Part shown: positions 48,537 through 59,889 of the stretch, one piece after another | Layout of the letters: the number at the start of each line of letters is the position of its first letter | How positions within the stretch are numbered: position 1 is the stretch's first letter | Assembly: GCA_028564675.1 (NCBI GenBank) | Contig: JAOVVO010000039.1 | Span: 62,001-126,000 of the forward strand | Length of the DNA stretch: 64,000 nucleotides | Direction: 5' to 3' | From: Onchocerca lupi | Lineage: Eukaryota > Nematoda > Chromadorea > Rhabditida > Onchocercidae | Position numbers and translations under genes: made by a program | The notes under the pieces: model-generated | What the model was told of the DNA's origin: nothing | Seen by the model: the letters and a program-made list of their open reading frames with translations, nothing else | Database searches by the model: none

Positions 48537-51017
48537 TTAATCATTAAAAACAAAACATTCAGCGAATGCTTCTGCTAGCTCGTCGTCGATTCCTAAATTT
48601 CCAGCAGAATCCGATTCCTTTTTGTCTGCGATTGTTTTTTGAGTTGCAGTAGTATCACATTTCAAGAATGGATCCTCCATTTCAGGTCTGGCAAGCTTAC
48701 CAGATTTTTTCAAGGCACATGCTTTCTGAAATTAGAAAAAAATTTTTTTTCTAAAATTAAAGAGAAATTGAAAAAAAGATAATAGAGTAAACTCGAAAAT
48801 ATATTAATAAAGCCTTACTTTGTAGGCAGGTTCCGTAGGAGGCTGCACAACTGGTCTATATTCGTATCTTTCCCGCTCTGCTTCACCCGAAAAACTTGGT
48901 AATTCCAGCTCATATGTGCGATCTGAATCCCAACCGGACAAGTCGCCGCAAGCAAGAAAGGGCACTAGAAGACGATTGGGTCCCAACAGACTGTTCACTT
49001 CCGCATCTGAAGCCATTATTTAAATTATGGACTGTTTTAATTACAAGTATACGTTAAAGGATGACTGAAAATGAATAATTGAGAGTAGAAAAAGATTTCA
49101 GAAGGCTGCCTCCTACTTACCATAGTCCGGACATAACATTGGATTTTTCATCGTTGGTATGTACCCCTCAGGCAAGCTGAATCCTTTGCAAACAACAAAT
49201 GCTTCTGAAATTAAAAACGAAATTTCATTTAGATTCATAATATATGCTTATGAAAAGTATTTTACTCCTGAAAAAATAAAACAAACAGTAAATGGAAGAA
49301 TTAACTTTCCTTACCACAACTGCTTTGTCGACTACTGCGTGGTTTTGCACAATAGACCTCCTTGAAAAAAATTTTCAGTTGCGCATATAACAATGTGATA
49401 TCACGTGCACGAAATACCTAAACTCAAATCTATAACTTTGCAAATCTTCATCATCAAATTTCAAGAAGTACTGCAATAGCTTCGCCACAAAATAATTCAG
49501 AAAATCCTAAATAACTGCACAAACCTTAGCCACAAACGTTCCTGCTTCTTTTAATACAAATGTCGCAATATTCAATGCCTAAAATTACAGCTTCAAATTA
49601 GTTCATTTTTTTCGGTTTAAAAGTTGATGAATGTAATCCATTTTGAAAAATTTTTCGAAAAAACATTCAGTAAAATGTAATAAGGACATAGTAGTAATGA
49701 TAACTTAAATTTTACAGAATGATACTTACTGCTAAAACAAGTTGACTTTGCATGTATTCGTCCAGCGCGTGCAGTCCAGTTACTAAAATAATTAAAGAAC
49801 CTGCCATAATAAAAAAAAAAATTAATTTTCAGTTCATAAGAAAAATAATTTCAAGTTTATAAGGAACCAAATACTAAAATTACCGTCCGGAGCGCCATCG
49901 CAAACAACCAAATCAGCCGTTAATCCCTCGAAATAAGAAATAATTTTCTCGGCCGTAGAAATCTAAATGGCTTATAAAACATTAATTTTAAAGGCATGAT
50001 TTTTAGTAAAGAAAAAAAAGGAAGAAACAAGAGGTCTAAGAAATCCATGCAAAAAAAAAGCAACCTCGGTTATATCGCCTTGCAGTTGAATTACACCAGG
50101 CAATGGTGACATAGGTTGCAAATCAACAGCGACTATACATATCTATAGTTCAAAATATATGCAAAGTATGAATATGAAGAAATTTTGGAAAAAAAAGAGC
50201 TTTTCAACAAATTAAAATTTATATTTTCTACCTTATGATCTTCATCGCTCAAAAAAAAGAAAAAAAAATGAGTAGCATTTCAAGACTCACATCCTTCCGT
50301 TTTTCTTCATCTTGGGCAAAATATACTTTTTTTGATAAAACTTGACTCCAGCTACCAGGAGCAGCACACAGATCAACAACTCGATGAACATCTAAAAAGC
50401 TTCCAGAGAAACATTCTGTGTGATACTGGAGAAAATATTAAGCAAAATTTAAACTCTGAGTTCATTAAGAAACACTGCAAAACGGAATTCCTTAATGAAT
50501 TCAAGGTTTCGAATTTCGCTTAATATTATGAATACAGACATTAATACTAATTCTTCAAATTAAATTTACACTGTAAAATGGCAGGATGATTCTGTATTGT
50601 ACTAGAGTAATCGCATGGTTTAGGTTTTAGAAAGTAGATTAACCCAGATTTTACAAAACAGATTAAATCTAGCTTAAAAACATGTCCCTTTGATCCGGCA
50701 TTCTGCTCATTACCAAATTTACCAATTATAATCTCTCCATACAACTTTGAGATGAATAGAATGGATTTCAGGGTGGATTCGACACAGAAATCTAATCATA
50801 TTCTGAATATTTAGAAATGTTACTGTCTGGTAGGGTTTTTTTTGAACAGACCTTGTCCAGTTTACATTCGGATATTTCTATCAACAAAATTCATACCTTC
50901 AAATATATTAAATTCATCGTCGATTTGCATTAACTTAAATGCACTGCGGGCTCGCCACCCTTCTTCTTTTGCCAGTCGATAATATATATCCCGTTTGTCT
51001 TTAGATGTTTTTCCCAT
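48537..51017 (-). CDS. FTSJ1: tRNA 2'-O-ribose methyltransferase, FTSJ1/TRM7 type
   Basis: Ten exons, coding order: 51017-50897, 50391-50291, 50142-50065, 49962-49884, 49782-49730, 49578-49525, 49417-49315, 49204-49121, 49006-48819, 48725-48537; about 349 aa, each exon length matching phase. The start MGKTSKDKRDIYYRLAKEEG is the family N-terminus. SAM-binding motif I is VDLCAAPGSWSQVLS. The RrmJ/FtsJ catalytic tetrad is visible as K28 (SAFKL), D122 (VVCDGAPD), K162 (GTFVAK) and E197 (EAFVVC). The C-terminal part carries GPNRLLVPFLACGDLSGWDS and VQPPTEPAYK, typical of the eukaryotic FTSJ1/TRM7 branch, which methylates tRNA anticodon-loop positions 32 and 34 with partner proteins. The acidic last exon is family-variable. 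A cytoplasmic enzyme; the rRNA and mitochondrial FtsJ branches lack this C-terminal extension. Confidence 0.94.
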
Positions 51018-51263
51018 GTCTATAAGAATGATAGATTTTCATAAATACGTATTCTTTCAACAATCTTCTAGCAGCATAATTTTCTAAAATGATTTAATTT
51101 GAAACTGAAATTCCGGATAATTCAACAAAAGAAAGATGACAGTTTCATAAGCACTTACATGTCAAAACAGTTCAATATAAATTGAAAAAAGAAAAACTTA
51201 TAATTTTTGGTGAGAAATCCATCAGAAAAAAGTTCCCTACTCTAAAGTTGGGAAAAATTATGA

Positions 51264-51362
51264 CTAGACTGTCCAACCGAACAAAATGATATAAGCAAAC
51301 AACATAAAAGACAATGTAACAATCACTCCAGCCTGCCTGATAAACCATTTCATCTCTGCCAT
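51264..51362 (-). CDS. Candidate micropeptide with one membrane helix (32 aa)
   Basis: ATG at 51362 opens a 32-residue frame: short polar N-terminus (MAEMKWFIRQ), then a single hydrophobic helix (AGVIVTLSFMLFAYIILFGW), then stop. The size and plan resemble sarcolamban/sarcolipin-type SERCA micropeptides, with similar spacing of an acidic and a basic residue before the helix. Identity is low and the match is by eye. The frame also stays open upstream to an ATG at 51599 (111 aa in all), so the start is uncertain. It lies about 250 bases upstream of the FTSJ1 start on the same strand, and chance hydrophobic ORFs are common in AT-rich DNA. Confidence 0.25.
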   Translation of the reverse strand: MAEMKWFIRQAGVIVTLSFMLFAYIILFGWTV

Positions 51363-53612
51363 TGACGAAAAGCTCAACCAAATCAAGTGGACGAGCCGGT
51401 CATCGGGTACTTTCAGGATATGGTGATTGTCCGGCAATGATGCAGCTGATGATCTCTCGAGAAAAAAAAGGAAGAGACGGAGAAAGGAGGATTTTTTGGT
51501 TGAGATTCGCCTGCAACTATTGTTGTTCAAGATAAAATCCAGAAATACCAAAATTTGAATTAAATTAAATTCGCTTTGCCCTTGATATATGATATTCATG
51601 TATATATGTTGTGTCAGTTCTTGTCAATTTTCGTATAGCCGCGAAACATTTTTCCCACTATTAGCGATTTTTTGGAATCATTTGGATCATTATCTCGTCA
51701 GCTCAAATTTAATTCACCATTGAGCTGATCCGATTTGTCATTTTCATTTACCAAAAGGAGCACATTTGAACACAAGTTCGTTGCATGTGCCTCATTATTT
51801 AAGCAAGCATGACGTCGTACTCATCGAAAGTTTAGAAATAGGTTGAAAACGTGTTTTATCTTACAATTCCTCCAATCATTTGCTTTACCGAATACAATTC
51901 ATCATATACTCCAACTATGTGAGGAAAACTTCTGGAAGAACAGATCTAACGCATAGCATCGCTCTGGCTCACTGATGCAGTCTGCAGCGTCTGATCTTCT
52001 GATTCCGAAAACGCGGGGAAAAACTTCCCGAACATCCCACACTTTTCTAGTACTCTATGCAAACGTTAAATATTCCATCAAGATTTTTCATTTTTGACAA
52101 CTCTGAAAAATGTATCAAGTAAAATTCAAAATGTAAATTAAGGCTTAAAGTATAAAAAATTCAAAAATAAAAAATATTTGATCAATCGTATTCTTTGATC
52201 AAGAGCTATAGATCTACCATTACTAGAATGATTACTTTTAATGCATTTCTATTTCCATCTCAGACCTATCCTTGTATTTTCTTCTGTCTTTGGACTAGCT
52301 AATACTATGAATATCAATAGAAAATAAAAGAATGAAAGGTTATGCAGAAAGCGCCGAGTTAAGATTTGTCAAGTTTTGCCATCTACCATATGATATGAAA
52401 CTATTGCATTTATGCAAGAGATCATTGTTTTCAATCGATCTATAATTAAAATATGGAATAAGTGCTGAACATTAAGGTATCAAAAATCACCACGAATAAC
52501 ATAACTTATTGTAATAGGTAAATAAATCAAAGTTGTCTCCCAGTGAGAAAAGAAATTATTGAATTGAAGAAATTATGTATAATTAAAAAATAATCGAATC
52601 AAAAATCAGTCAAAAGAATGTAAGATAAGCTTTTCAGCTTAATCCAGATGCTTCCATTTTGATCACTTCTTCGATTTCCTGTTTTATCACATCAGGAAGA
52701 TACAGCAACAACAGTTATCTCTGTTCTCTTTTCTCCACTTCACGATTGACGACATCTTTTTGGCCTTTCACTTCTCGATGTGAATGAAGAATATCTGTCG
52801 AAGACATAAATCTATAGTATTGAGCATTATATTATCCCGATCGAGTAAACGCCAGATTTATTCTAATCATATACTGTTAAACTATTTGAGTTCAAGTAGG
52901 TGCGGTCATTGAATTAGAGCTGATTTCGAAACTACTCTGCACGTGATATATTGTGTGCTAAGTCGACAATGATTAGGGATCCATTTCATGAATTATAACC
53001 CGCATTCATTGAACTGCATCTAAATCTTCATCTCTCGAATCCTTCACAATTTATTGTACATTATTTAGAATTCTAATCATCATTATATTTCCCGAAATAT
53101 CACTATTCTGATGTTGTTGAGTTGAACTAGCTTAAATTTGAAAATTGTATCAATTTTAAAAGTTACCAAGATTTATCTTAATATTTCATGCTGTATTCTG
53201 TTATTTAATCTTATTTGGTCTCAAAAATTGACAGAATCTTTCAAATAATACTTTACATTTTTCTATGTTGAAGTTTAATAATTAATTTAAATTTTCATTG
53301 CCAAATACCTTATTTCTTTCATTTGTATTTTTATTTAAACAAATTCGAATAATTTTCGAATATTTGAAAAATTTTACAGTAATTTTTTAATGCAAAGGTT
53401 TAATTGACACTTGTTTTTTTATTGTTAATATATCAACTGTGGCATTGTCAGGATGAAAATCTAAAAAGATTTTATTCACCTCTTTAACTTTACTGCGTAA
53501 TTGGAATTGCTAATTTTTGAAATTCCTGTGATTTTACTATTGCCAAACATTTTTTATTTTAAAATGAAATATTTTATCACATTAAAAAACTACTTTTTGA
53601 CCTTTTTTCTTT
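51363..53612. other. Intergenic, with a coding-like minus-strand island at about 52640-52800
   Basis: Mostly AT-rich. At about 52640-52800 (minus strand), an acceptor-like CGACAG is followed by DILHSHREVKGQKDVVNREV, then KREQR and an in-frame TAA. The same frame then continues LPDVIKQEIEEVIKMEASG to a second stop. This could be a terminal exon or a decayed gene; no family recognised. Nothing else seen. Confidence 0.4.
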
Positions 53613-53818
53613 GTAGTGTGGGTGATGGTGGTGTAGGGTGGTGTGGTGTGGTCCAGTGTAGTGTAGTGTGATGTGGTGCAGTATGGTACGGTGTGTAATA
53701 TGGCGTGGTATAGTATGGCATGTGTCATGCGATACAGTGCGGTGTAGTGAGGTGAGATGTGGTGTAATATGGTGTAGCGTGGTGTAGTGTAGTATGATGT
53801 GGTGCAGTGTGGTGTGGA
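53613..53818 (+). repeat. Degenerate pentanucleotide minisatellite (GGTGT/AGTGT-type)
   Basis: About 205 bases built from drifting five-base units such as GGTGT, AGTGT, GGTGC and GATGT, almost free of C on the plus strand apart from scattered units. The minus strand therefore reads as an artificial His/Thr/Leu-rich frame. It is a strand-asymmetric G+T repeat standing out sharply from the AT-rich surroundings. Confidence 0.9.
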
Positions 53819-54580
53819 GAAAAAATTCCACGATGTTTTATAAGAAATTCGAAAAATTCTGCTTCGATTTTTTATTTATTTATACTCTTTTTTTTTTCCT
53901 ACTTTAAAATGAAGAAATGCGTAAAACGAAAAATGTGGCCAATAATAATATCACTAACACTGTTTGTGCTTCGATAGAAATTTCCTGTTATTTAGCGTTT
54001 CGAAAGAATCCTCGAGAACAAAAACAAAAACAAGATAATCCGAGTAAACAACAAATAATTGATCAAAATTATCAGACGAATCAAATAATATTAAATCATC
54101 TTTTACTATTATTTATTTGGAAACTTATTTTAAATAAATACAGATAAGAAAGACCGTACTTCTTTTTGAGAATAAAAATTTTTGATTCATTTTTCACAAG
54201 TGAACTAAAAAATTACCATGCATCAAAATTACGTGGTTTTCTTTTCAGACTGGTCACATGACATATGGACCTACGCCAACATTTTTTTCTTATAAAGAAA
54301 AATTATATTTGATGAAATCGGTGTTGCTGTCAAATGCGTAACAATTATCTGATAATCAGCTGAGATTCAAAATACTTTCACAACAAAAAATTGCAAGAAA
54401 AGAGCAAGACATCCAAAATATGCATTTTTATAATTCCTCAGTATAAAAACATACATCAATATAATGAAAATATACCACGCACACAGTAACATCAATAAGC
54501 GTTAGAATATAATCTAAATCTATTACACTTGCACTTCTGGTGTTTAAACTTTTGGTTTTGGTTTTTGTTTTGTAAGGGTT
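53819..54580. other. Intergenic between minisatellite and NFS1-fragment locus
   Basis: AT-rich. A plus-strand frame at 53917-54147 (MRKTKNVANNN..., then a Q/K/N-rich segment) has an ATG but only low-complexity composition. Not called as a gene. Confidence 0.4.
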
Positions 54581-54769
54581 CTATTGGCGGTGAATTTCAC
54601 GAATCGTAATTGCGCGACGATTACGACTTGTCTTTTCTACTCCGCTGGCTGCAAAAGTTAATTGTCTCGTCGCTTTCGTCAATTCATGCAATGACGCTGC
54701 ACTTCGTTGATGGAAGATTGCCTTCGATGGGATTGGAACTTTAATTTTGTTACTCTTTGTTGCACGCAT
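54581..54769 (-). other. Small CpG-rich ORF, possibly a decayed histone-fold protein
   Basis: A 62-codon frame from a genuine ATG (MRATKSNKIKVPIPSKAIFH...), basic throughout, ending near SRNRRAITIREIHRQ. The last part loosely recalls the histone H2B alpha-C region (N-K-R-S-T-I-T-S-R-E-I), and SKA earlier recalls H2B SSKAM. The middle does not align well, so the link is tentative. The ORF's C-terminal coding DNA forms one arm of the inverted repeat that flanks the NFS1 fragment. Gene, pseudogene or chance cannot be decided here. Confidence 0.3.
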
Positions 54770-55091
54770 TAAGGCATTTCCCCATCAAAGAAATGCAGTG
54801 GTACCTCAGCCAGCAGAGTAGAAAAGACTTCTATCTCCATTTCCTCTTTAGCAATACGCGCTGTTTCACCAAAACCAACCGAAAGAGGAGTTGAAACTGT
54901 TCCAGAACGCATACCTCTTTCCTGTCCACCACCACTAATCAATGGTGTTAACCTAACATGAGGATTCTTTCTGCTAACATATAATGCACCTATTCCCATA
55001 GGTCCATAAATTTTATGGCTAGAAAGGCTCATGAGATCAATGGACGTAATCGTCGCGCCATTACGCCATCACGATCGTGAAACTCGCCGCC
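54586..55091. repeat. Inverted repeats flanking the NFS1 fragment
   Basis: Plus-strand 54586-54625 (GGCGGTGAATTTCACGA...GCGCGACGATTACG) matches the minus strand of 55045-55091 over about 40 bases with few differences and one roughly 10-base insertion. A second pair, plus-strand 54631-54651 (TCTTTTCTACTCCGCTGGCTG) and the minus strand of 54807-54827, differs at one base. On the plus strand the two blocks are nearly adjacent. On the minus strand they bracket the NFS1-like segment, as if that segment had been inserted between them in one inverted copy. Confidence 0.75.
54829..55044 (-). pseudogene. Cysteine desulfurase NFS1 (IscS-type) internal fragment
   Basis: About 72 codons match the middle of mitochondrial NFS1. 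The order is SIDLMSLSSHKIYGPMGIGA (SHK is the PLP-lysine motif), then LYVSRK, VRLTPLISGGGQERGMRSGT, TPLSVGFGETARIA and KEEMEIE. Intact NFS1 is about 400-450 residues. The part before the PLP lysine and the C-terminal half with the catalytic cysteine loop are absent, and both sides run into stops (TGA upstream; TAA after GEMP). It sits between inverted repeats. Most likely a duplicated exon-sized fragment of the worm's own nuclear gene, now dead; an unusual exon of a spliced gene is less likely because no AG acceptor precedes the match. Confidence 0.82.
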
Positions 55092-58000
55092 GCGAGAACA
55101 CTACCGAATACCTTGCAGCAGAAGTGCAAGACACTCGATGAAAAACAAAGAATGATGGAGGGATGAGAAGCATATTTTTATACTGTCATTTTCCCGCAAA
55201 AATTCTGAGCTCAGAAAGAAAGATCTAACCTTTTTTTACTCCTGGAAGAAAAGCCCATTTTTTTTGCTTCCCCAAGATTCCTGAAAAGAGGGACCATCTT
55301 CGACTATTAATTATAGAGAAAGATCATCTGAGTACTAATTTATTATTATTTAAGATTTCAAGAATCTTTCAAGATAAATTGAAATCTCTTAAAGGAAATA
55401 AATTCAAAATATTTATTGTGGATTTATTTGGAGTTGGAAACTGATAAAATTTAATAAAAGATTGAAGCTAAGTTGAAACGCGCTGCTTCTCCACTCATTG
55501 ACCGGGCAGAACACTTTAACACCAATTCCTTTACTTAATTTACAGTCATACATTGTATTGTGTTCTATATCCGTAATATACTGTTACCGTCCTTCATTAT
55601 GATCAATCTTTTTCTTTTTTCTTTTTTGAAAATTTATTATGTTTTTGGGAACTCCGAAGTGATCTTTAGTCTAAAATCCTGAGATTTTGGAATATTCAAT
55701 TAAAGATCTTTTATTTTATTCATTTCGAAATTATAAAATTTCAAGTAAAATGTGATCACATAACTTGTAGAAATACATCTTTTGATTAACAAAAATAGTG
55801 TAAAAAAAAATATACGAAAAATGGAAAGTGAATCCAATGATTGTTGCCACAAAACTTTGGCCAAGGTGAACGTATCATCAATATATCTAAATTTAACATT
55901 TGCAGTTTAAGATGCATCTTTCCTCCAGAGAAAAAAAGAGGAAATCTCTTAAATACCAATAACATTTCACATTTTGCTGCAAATGATTTCAAGCTTTTGT
56001 AACTACTTTTCATTTTGGGAAAAAGCGGCTTAAGTCAAATATCTACGCTAAATCTGCTATCTAGACAATCGGATATTTTGCCCACCAGATAAAGGTGTCA
56101 GCTGAAACCAATATTTTGTGGAAGCAACTTGAATTTAAACTTTTTCGAATTTTTTCAAATCATTTTTAACAAATCTTTTTACTCCACGCATTAAATTCTT
56201 TGGCAAAATTTTGGGAATGAATCAATGGAAAAAAAAAGTAGAAAATTTAAATTCGTGTGGCAGAGAACCAATTTCGATTATTTTAATTTTTTATGGAAGG
56301 TTTTAATTGATTATCCCATTTTATCGCTCATACACATATTCATAAACAAATGATACTTCATCATAAGATAATGATAGCCAAAAAGATGCGTCAAGTGCTA
56401 AAATTAGACCTGCTATGCTAATTCAGATCCGAAAATACTGACAAATAAAACAATATTATCAGCAATTAACTTCTCACAGTGTCACTAAGGCCAAGAAACT
56501 GATGAAACTACTGTTAATGACTTTTCAATTTGTTTAGAACTCTGTCCAATTTCTTTGTCGAAACTAAAATATGCAAAGTTCTCAATCTAAAATACTAAAG
56601 AATTCTAAGACTCTGAATCGTTTCCACAAGCAGATTACATATTAGACGAATCGAAAAAGTGATCTTGTTAATCCGAGATGAAGCAATATTGTCCAAGTCA
56701 AGTTTATAAATCAGTCTTCCAATCACACCACGGAATACAACAGAAATAAATATAAAATGCTGGTCTAGTAAAATTACCATCATTGCAGTAATTGTGAGCT
56801 GTATCTCAAACAATTATAACTGAGTGTACTGAATCACAATTTCTTTGTAATTTGAAATGTTGAAATAAGTTGTTAAAACAATCGGAAATAAAAATATTTT
56901 CTATAAATTACCTTTATTTGCATCCCAAAATTGTTTCACATTTGAAGTTATAAGCCTGCGATTGACTTTGCGATGTTAGAAAACAATTCGCATTAATCTC
57001 CGAATGTCTAATCATGTAGTACATGGTGATCGACATAAGGCGAGTTTATTAATAACAAAGAAAAAAACTTAGAAAAACATCTAAAATAAAGCATAATTAA
57101 ATGCAATACTAACAAACTTTATTAGTTAGTATTAAATTTAATTTTTATTTCAAAAAAATCGATTTTTTTCGAAATTCTATCAATCCGTTAAATTTTGGCA
57201 AATAAAACATTCCCTTTCATACTTCAGGATCTTCAAATTACGAAAAATCCTTATCGACGAGCTTGAAAAAAATACAAAGAATGTTTAGGCTTGATCTTGT
57301 ACACATTCCAAGTCTTGGCAGTTTATGGCTGACCAATCTTATATTTTTCTACTTCTTGCTCGATTATTCAATTAACATGATCATTGTGCCTGAGAATGAG
57401 ATCAGATCCACACTGGCGATGTCTAAACGACAATGTTGTGTCACGTATCTCACTTATCTGTATTTATAATCAAACTACAATCAATGCCTCAAGTCCTTCC
57501 CCACATGACTCCACCGTCGACCTGATTTCATGCCACAAAAAATGTTGAATCGATGTGTCTTGCGCGGATTATGTGAAAGTATATTGCAGCACAATTTCGT
57601 TCTGAATTTTTTAGAAAAACATTGGTGGAGAGAGAAGATATGTGGAGGTGATGTTTTTAAGTTTTCCTTCATCCGAAACCGATTTCGATGACTTTTTACA
57701 TACATACATGGTCATTTTCTCTCCTTAAATACACACATTTAGGAAGAGGAAGAACCATACGCCTGGATATTTTTCTAAAACGTCAGAAGACTGTAGCTTT
57801 TATTGAAGCTCACCTTTGTTCTACAGGAATTGCTATTCATCGATTCTACCCTTTCTCTAGAAGGGTAGATATCTTCGATTTTTTGCCGAATATCTGAACT
57901 TTGCAATTGGATGCATCTTGTGCACGGACGTGGTCAGTTTCCATATACTTCTATTTTAATTGAAATTTCATGTTTTAATTCCGAAGTTCACACATTCCTA

Positions 58001-58435
58001 TGTTGAAAATGAAGAGGATCAGTTACAAAAGTCTGTTCGAGATATATAACATTTAGCATTTATCTTCTGACAATCATCAAGAAACCAGAGATATTGGGAC
58101 TGGATCTTGTCGCATTGGAGCTAAAGATTGCTATGAATCAAATAATTTGAATCAAATTTAATGTGGGAGGATATTATAGCTCTTTTCTAAAATTAGTTCT
58201 CATATCATTCGTGGAATGTTTAAAATTAACTGTAGGCTCAAAAAAATTTGCAGAAGGTAATTTTTTCAGCATTTTGAAATTAAATTTTATTTTCTACATT
58301 TGGGACAAGTTAAATCTTAATTTTTTATTTTTAACTGAACTCATCATTGGACTACTTATTGATTGTCGTCTTTCCTTTTCATATGTTTAGTTTGTTTAGA
58401 TAAATCATTTCCTGCAAGAAAGAATTTGTGGGCAG
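55092..58435. other. Intergenic, upstream of rheb
   Basis: About 3.3 kb, AT-rich. Short frames at 55786-56013, 56595-56813, 57263-57469 and 57481-57897 lack motifs and overlap on opposite strands. A small perfect palindrome-like block (CTACCCTTTCTCTAGAAGGGTAG) lies at about 57845-57867. The rheb promoter should be at the right end. Confidence 0.45.
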
Positions 58436-59889
58436 ATGGCGAATGCTATTCAGCGAAAAATTGCTGTGATGGGTTATCCGTGTGTCGGTTAGTTAATTTT
58501 ACCTGTTTTTTGAATTTTATCAAGAGGAATGATGCCAACGGAACGCTTTAGTTGCAGGATATTGGGTTTCATTGATCATAATTAAAAAAAGCTTGTACGA
58601 AATAAATCGAATTTATTTTCATTGTTCATTTCTATTTGTATTTTAAAGCAGTGAGAAGTTTTGTTTATATGCACAGCAGTAAGTGGATATTGAGTAACTG
58701 ATTTTAAAAAATTGAAGTCAAACTAGAATATGCTTGGATTATTTGAATTATCTTTTATTTTGTTTTTAGGAAAATCTTCTATCACATTACGATTTGTGTA
58801 TGGTAATTTTCCAGACGCATATGACACAACTATTGAGGATATCTATACAAAATCATATAAATTTAATGGAAAACAATTTGCTTTGCAAATAACTGATACT
58901 GCGGGACAGGTAAGCTTCTGTTATGTTATCGCTGGCATTGGATAAGTATTTTTATAGAATCAGTTATTCTGGTTTTAAATGATAAGATTTTCGAAGTGTC
59001 CAGGATTTGAATAGATTTTCCAATTTTTTTCAGCAAGAATTCTCATTATTTCCCCGTAGCTGTGCAATAGATATTGATGGATATATCCTGGTTTATGCAA
59101 TTGATGATCGAAAGTCGTGAGTTAACGAAAAATTTTTTCTGCTTCATGGTGCATTATTAACAGTTACTGTTAAATTTAATTATGATGTTTCAATGAGTGA
59201 ATACATTTATTTTACCTACGTGCATTATAGTTTCATTTTACAGATTCGAAATAGTTCAATCGATTTACGATAAAATAATGGAAAATCTCGGGGATAAAAA
59301 GTGAGTATTAAGATTTTCTGGGTCTGATTAATAGGATTAAATTTGTAAAGATACTTCTTTCTGAAGCTTTGTCTTCGGATAATATTTAACTTTAATTTTT
59401 AGTATACCCATTGTGGTTGTGGGCAATAAATTAGATCTACATTTCAATGCGCGACATGTTTCAACAGAAGAGGGACGGCAATTAGCCGTTTCTTGGAATG
59501 CTGCTTTTCTGGAAACATCAGCCAAAGATAATACAGTAAGTCACCGAGACACCTATTTCTGAATCCATTTCTTTCCAGAATATAAAATTTTTCTTGCCAT
59601 ATCCTGGATATAGATTATAAAATTTAAAAAATTCTTAGAGTGAAACAAATATTCAGTTGATATAGGATTACTAGATTTGAAATAGTTGGCATGACTAGAT
59701 GCTTTTGTTCTCTCTGCGCAATGCGTTTGAATTGTGGACGTATAACTGGAAACTTCTATAAGCTAATCCACTACTTATTTCGAATAATTTTTACAGTCTG
59801 TGGAACAAATCTTTGATTGTTTGCTACGTGAAATTGAAATTGCCAATGGGAATATGAAGCGAAATCAGAATGGTTGTGTAATTTCTTGA
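58436..59889 (+). CDS. rheb-1: Rheb-family small GTPase (TORC1 activator)
   Basis: Six exons: 58436-58487, 58770-58909, 59034-59116, 59244-59300, 59403-59535, 59797-59889; 185 aa, every junction in phase. G1 is GYPCVGKSS (residues 13-21). Switch I is YDTTIED with Y35 and T38 at the Rheb numbering. G3 is DTAGQ (Q64), followed by the Rheb-like QEFSLFP and IDIDGYILVYAI. G4 is NKLD (119-122) and G5 is ETSAK (148-152). The WNAAFLE stretch is specific to Rheb. The protein ends in the CaaX box CVIS (C182), so farnesylation and endomembrane/lysosome attachment are expected. Rheb-GTP activates TORC1. Residue 15 is proline; vertebrate Rheb has arginine there (Ras Gly12 position). The ATG at 58436 is directly preceded by GGGCAG, a possible trans-splice acceptor. 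Confidence 0.96.

Noticed and set aside
53577..53831. Minus-strand ORF rich in His/Thr/Leu
   Set aside because: It is only the translation of the GTGTG-type minisatellite; no protein-like composition outside the repeat.
57845..57867. Short palindrome CTACCCTTTCTCTAGAAGGGTAG
   Set aside because: Too short and isolated to assign a function; small palindromes of this size occur by chance.
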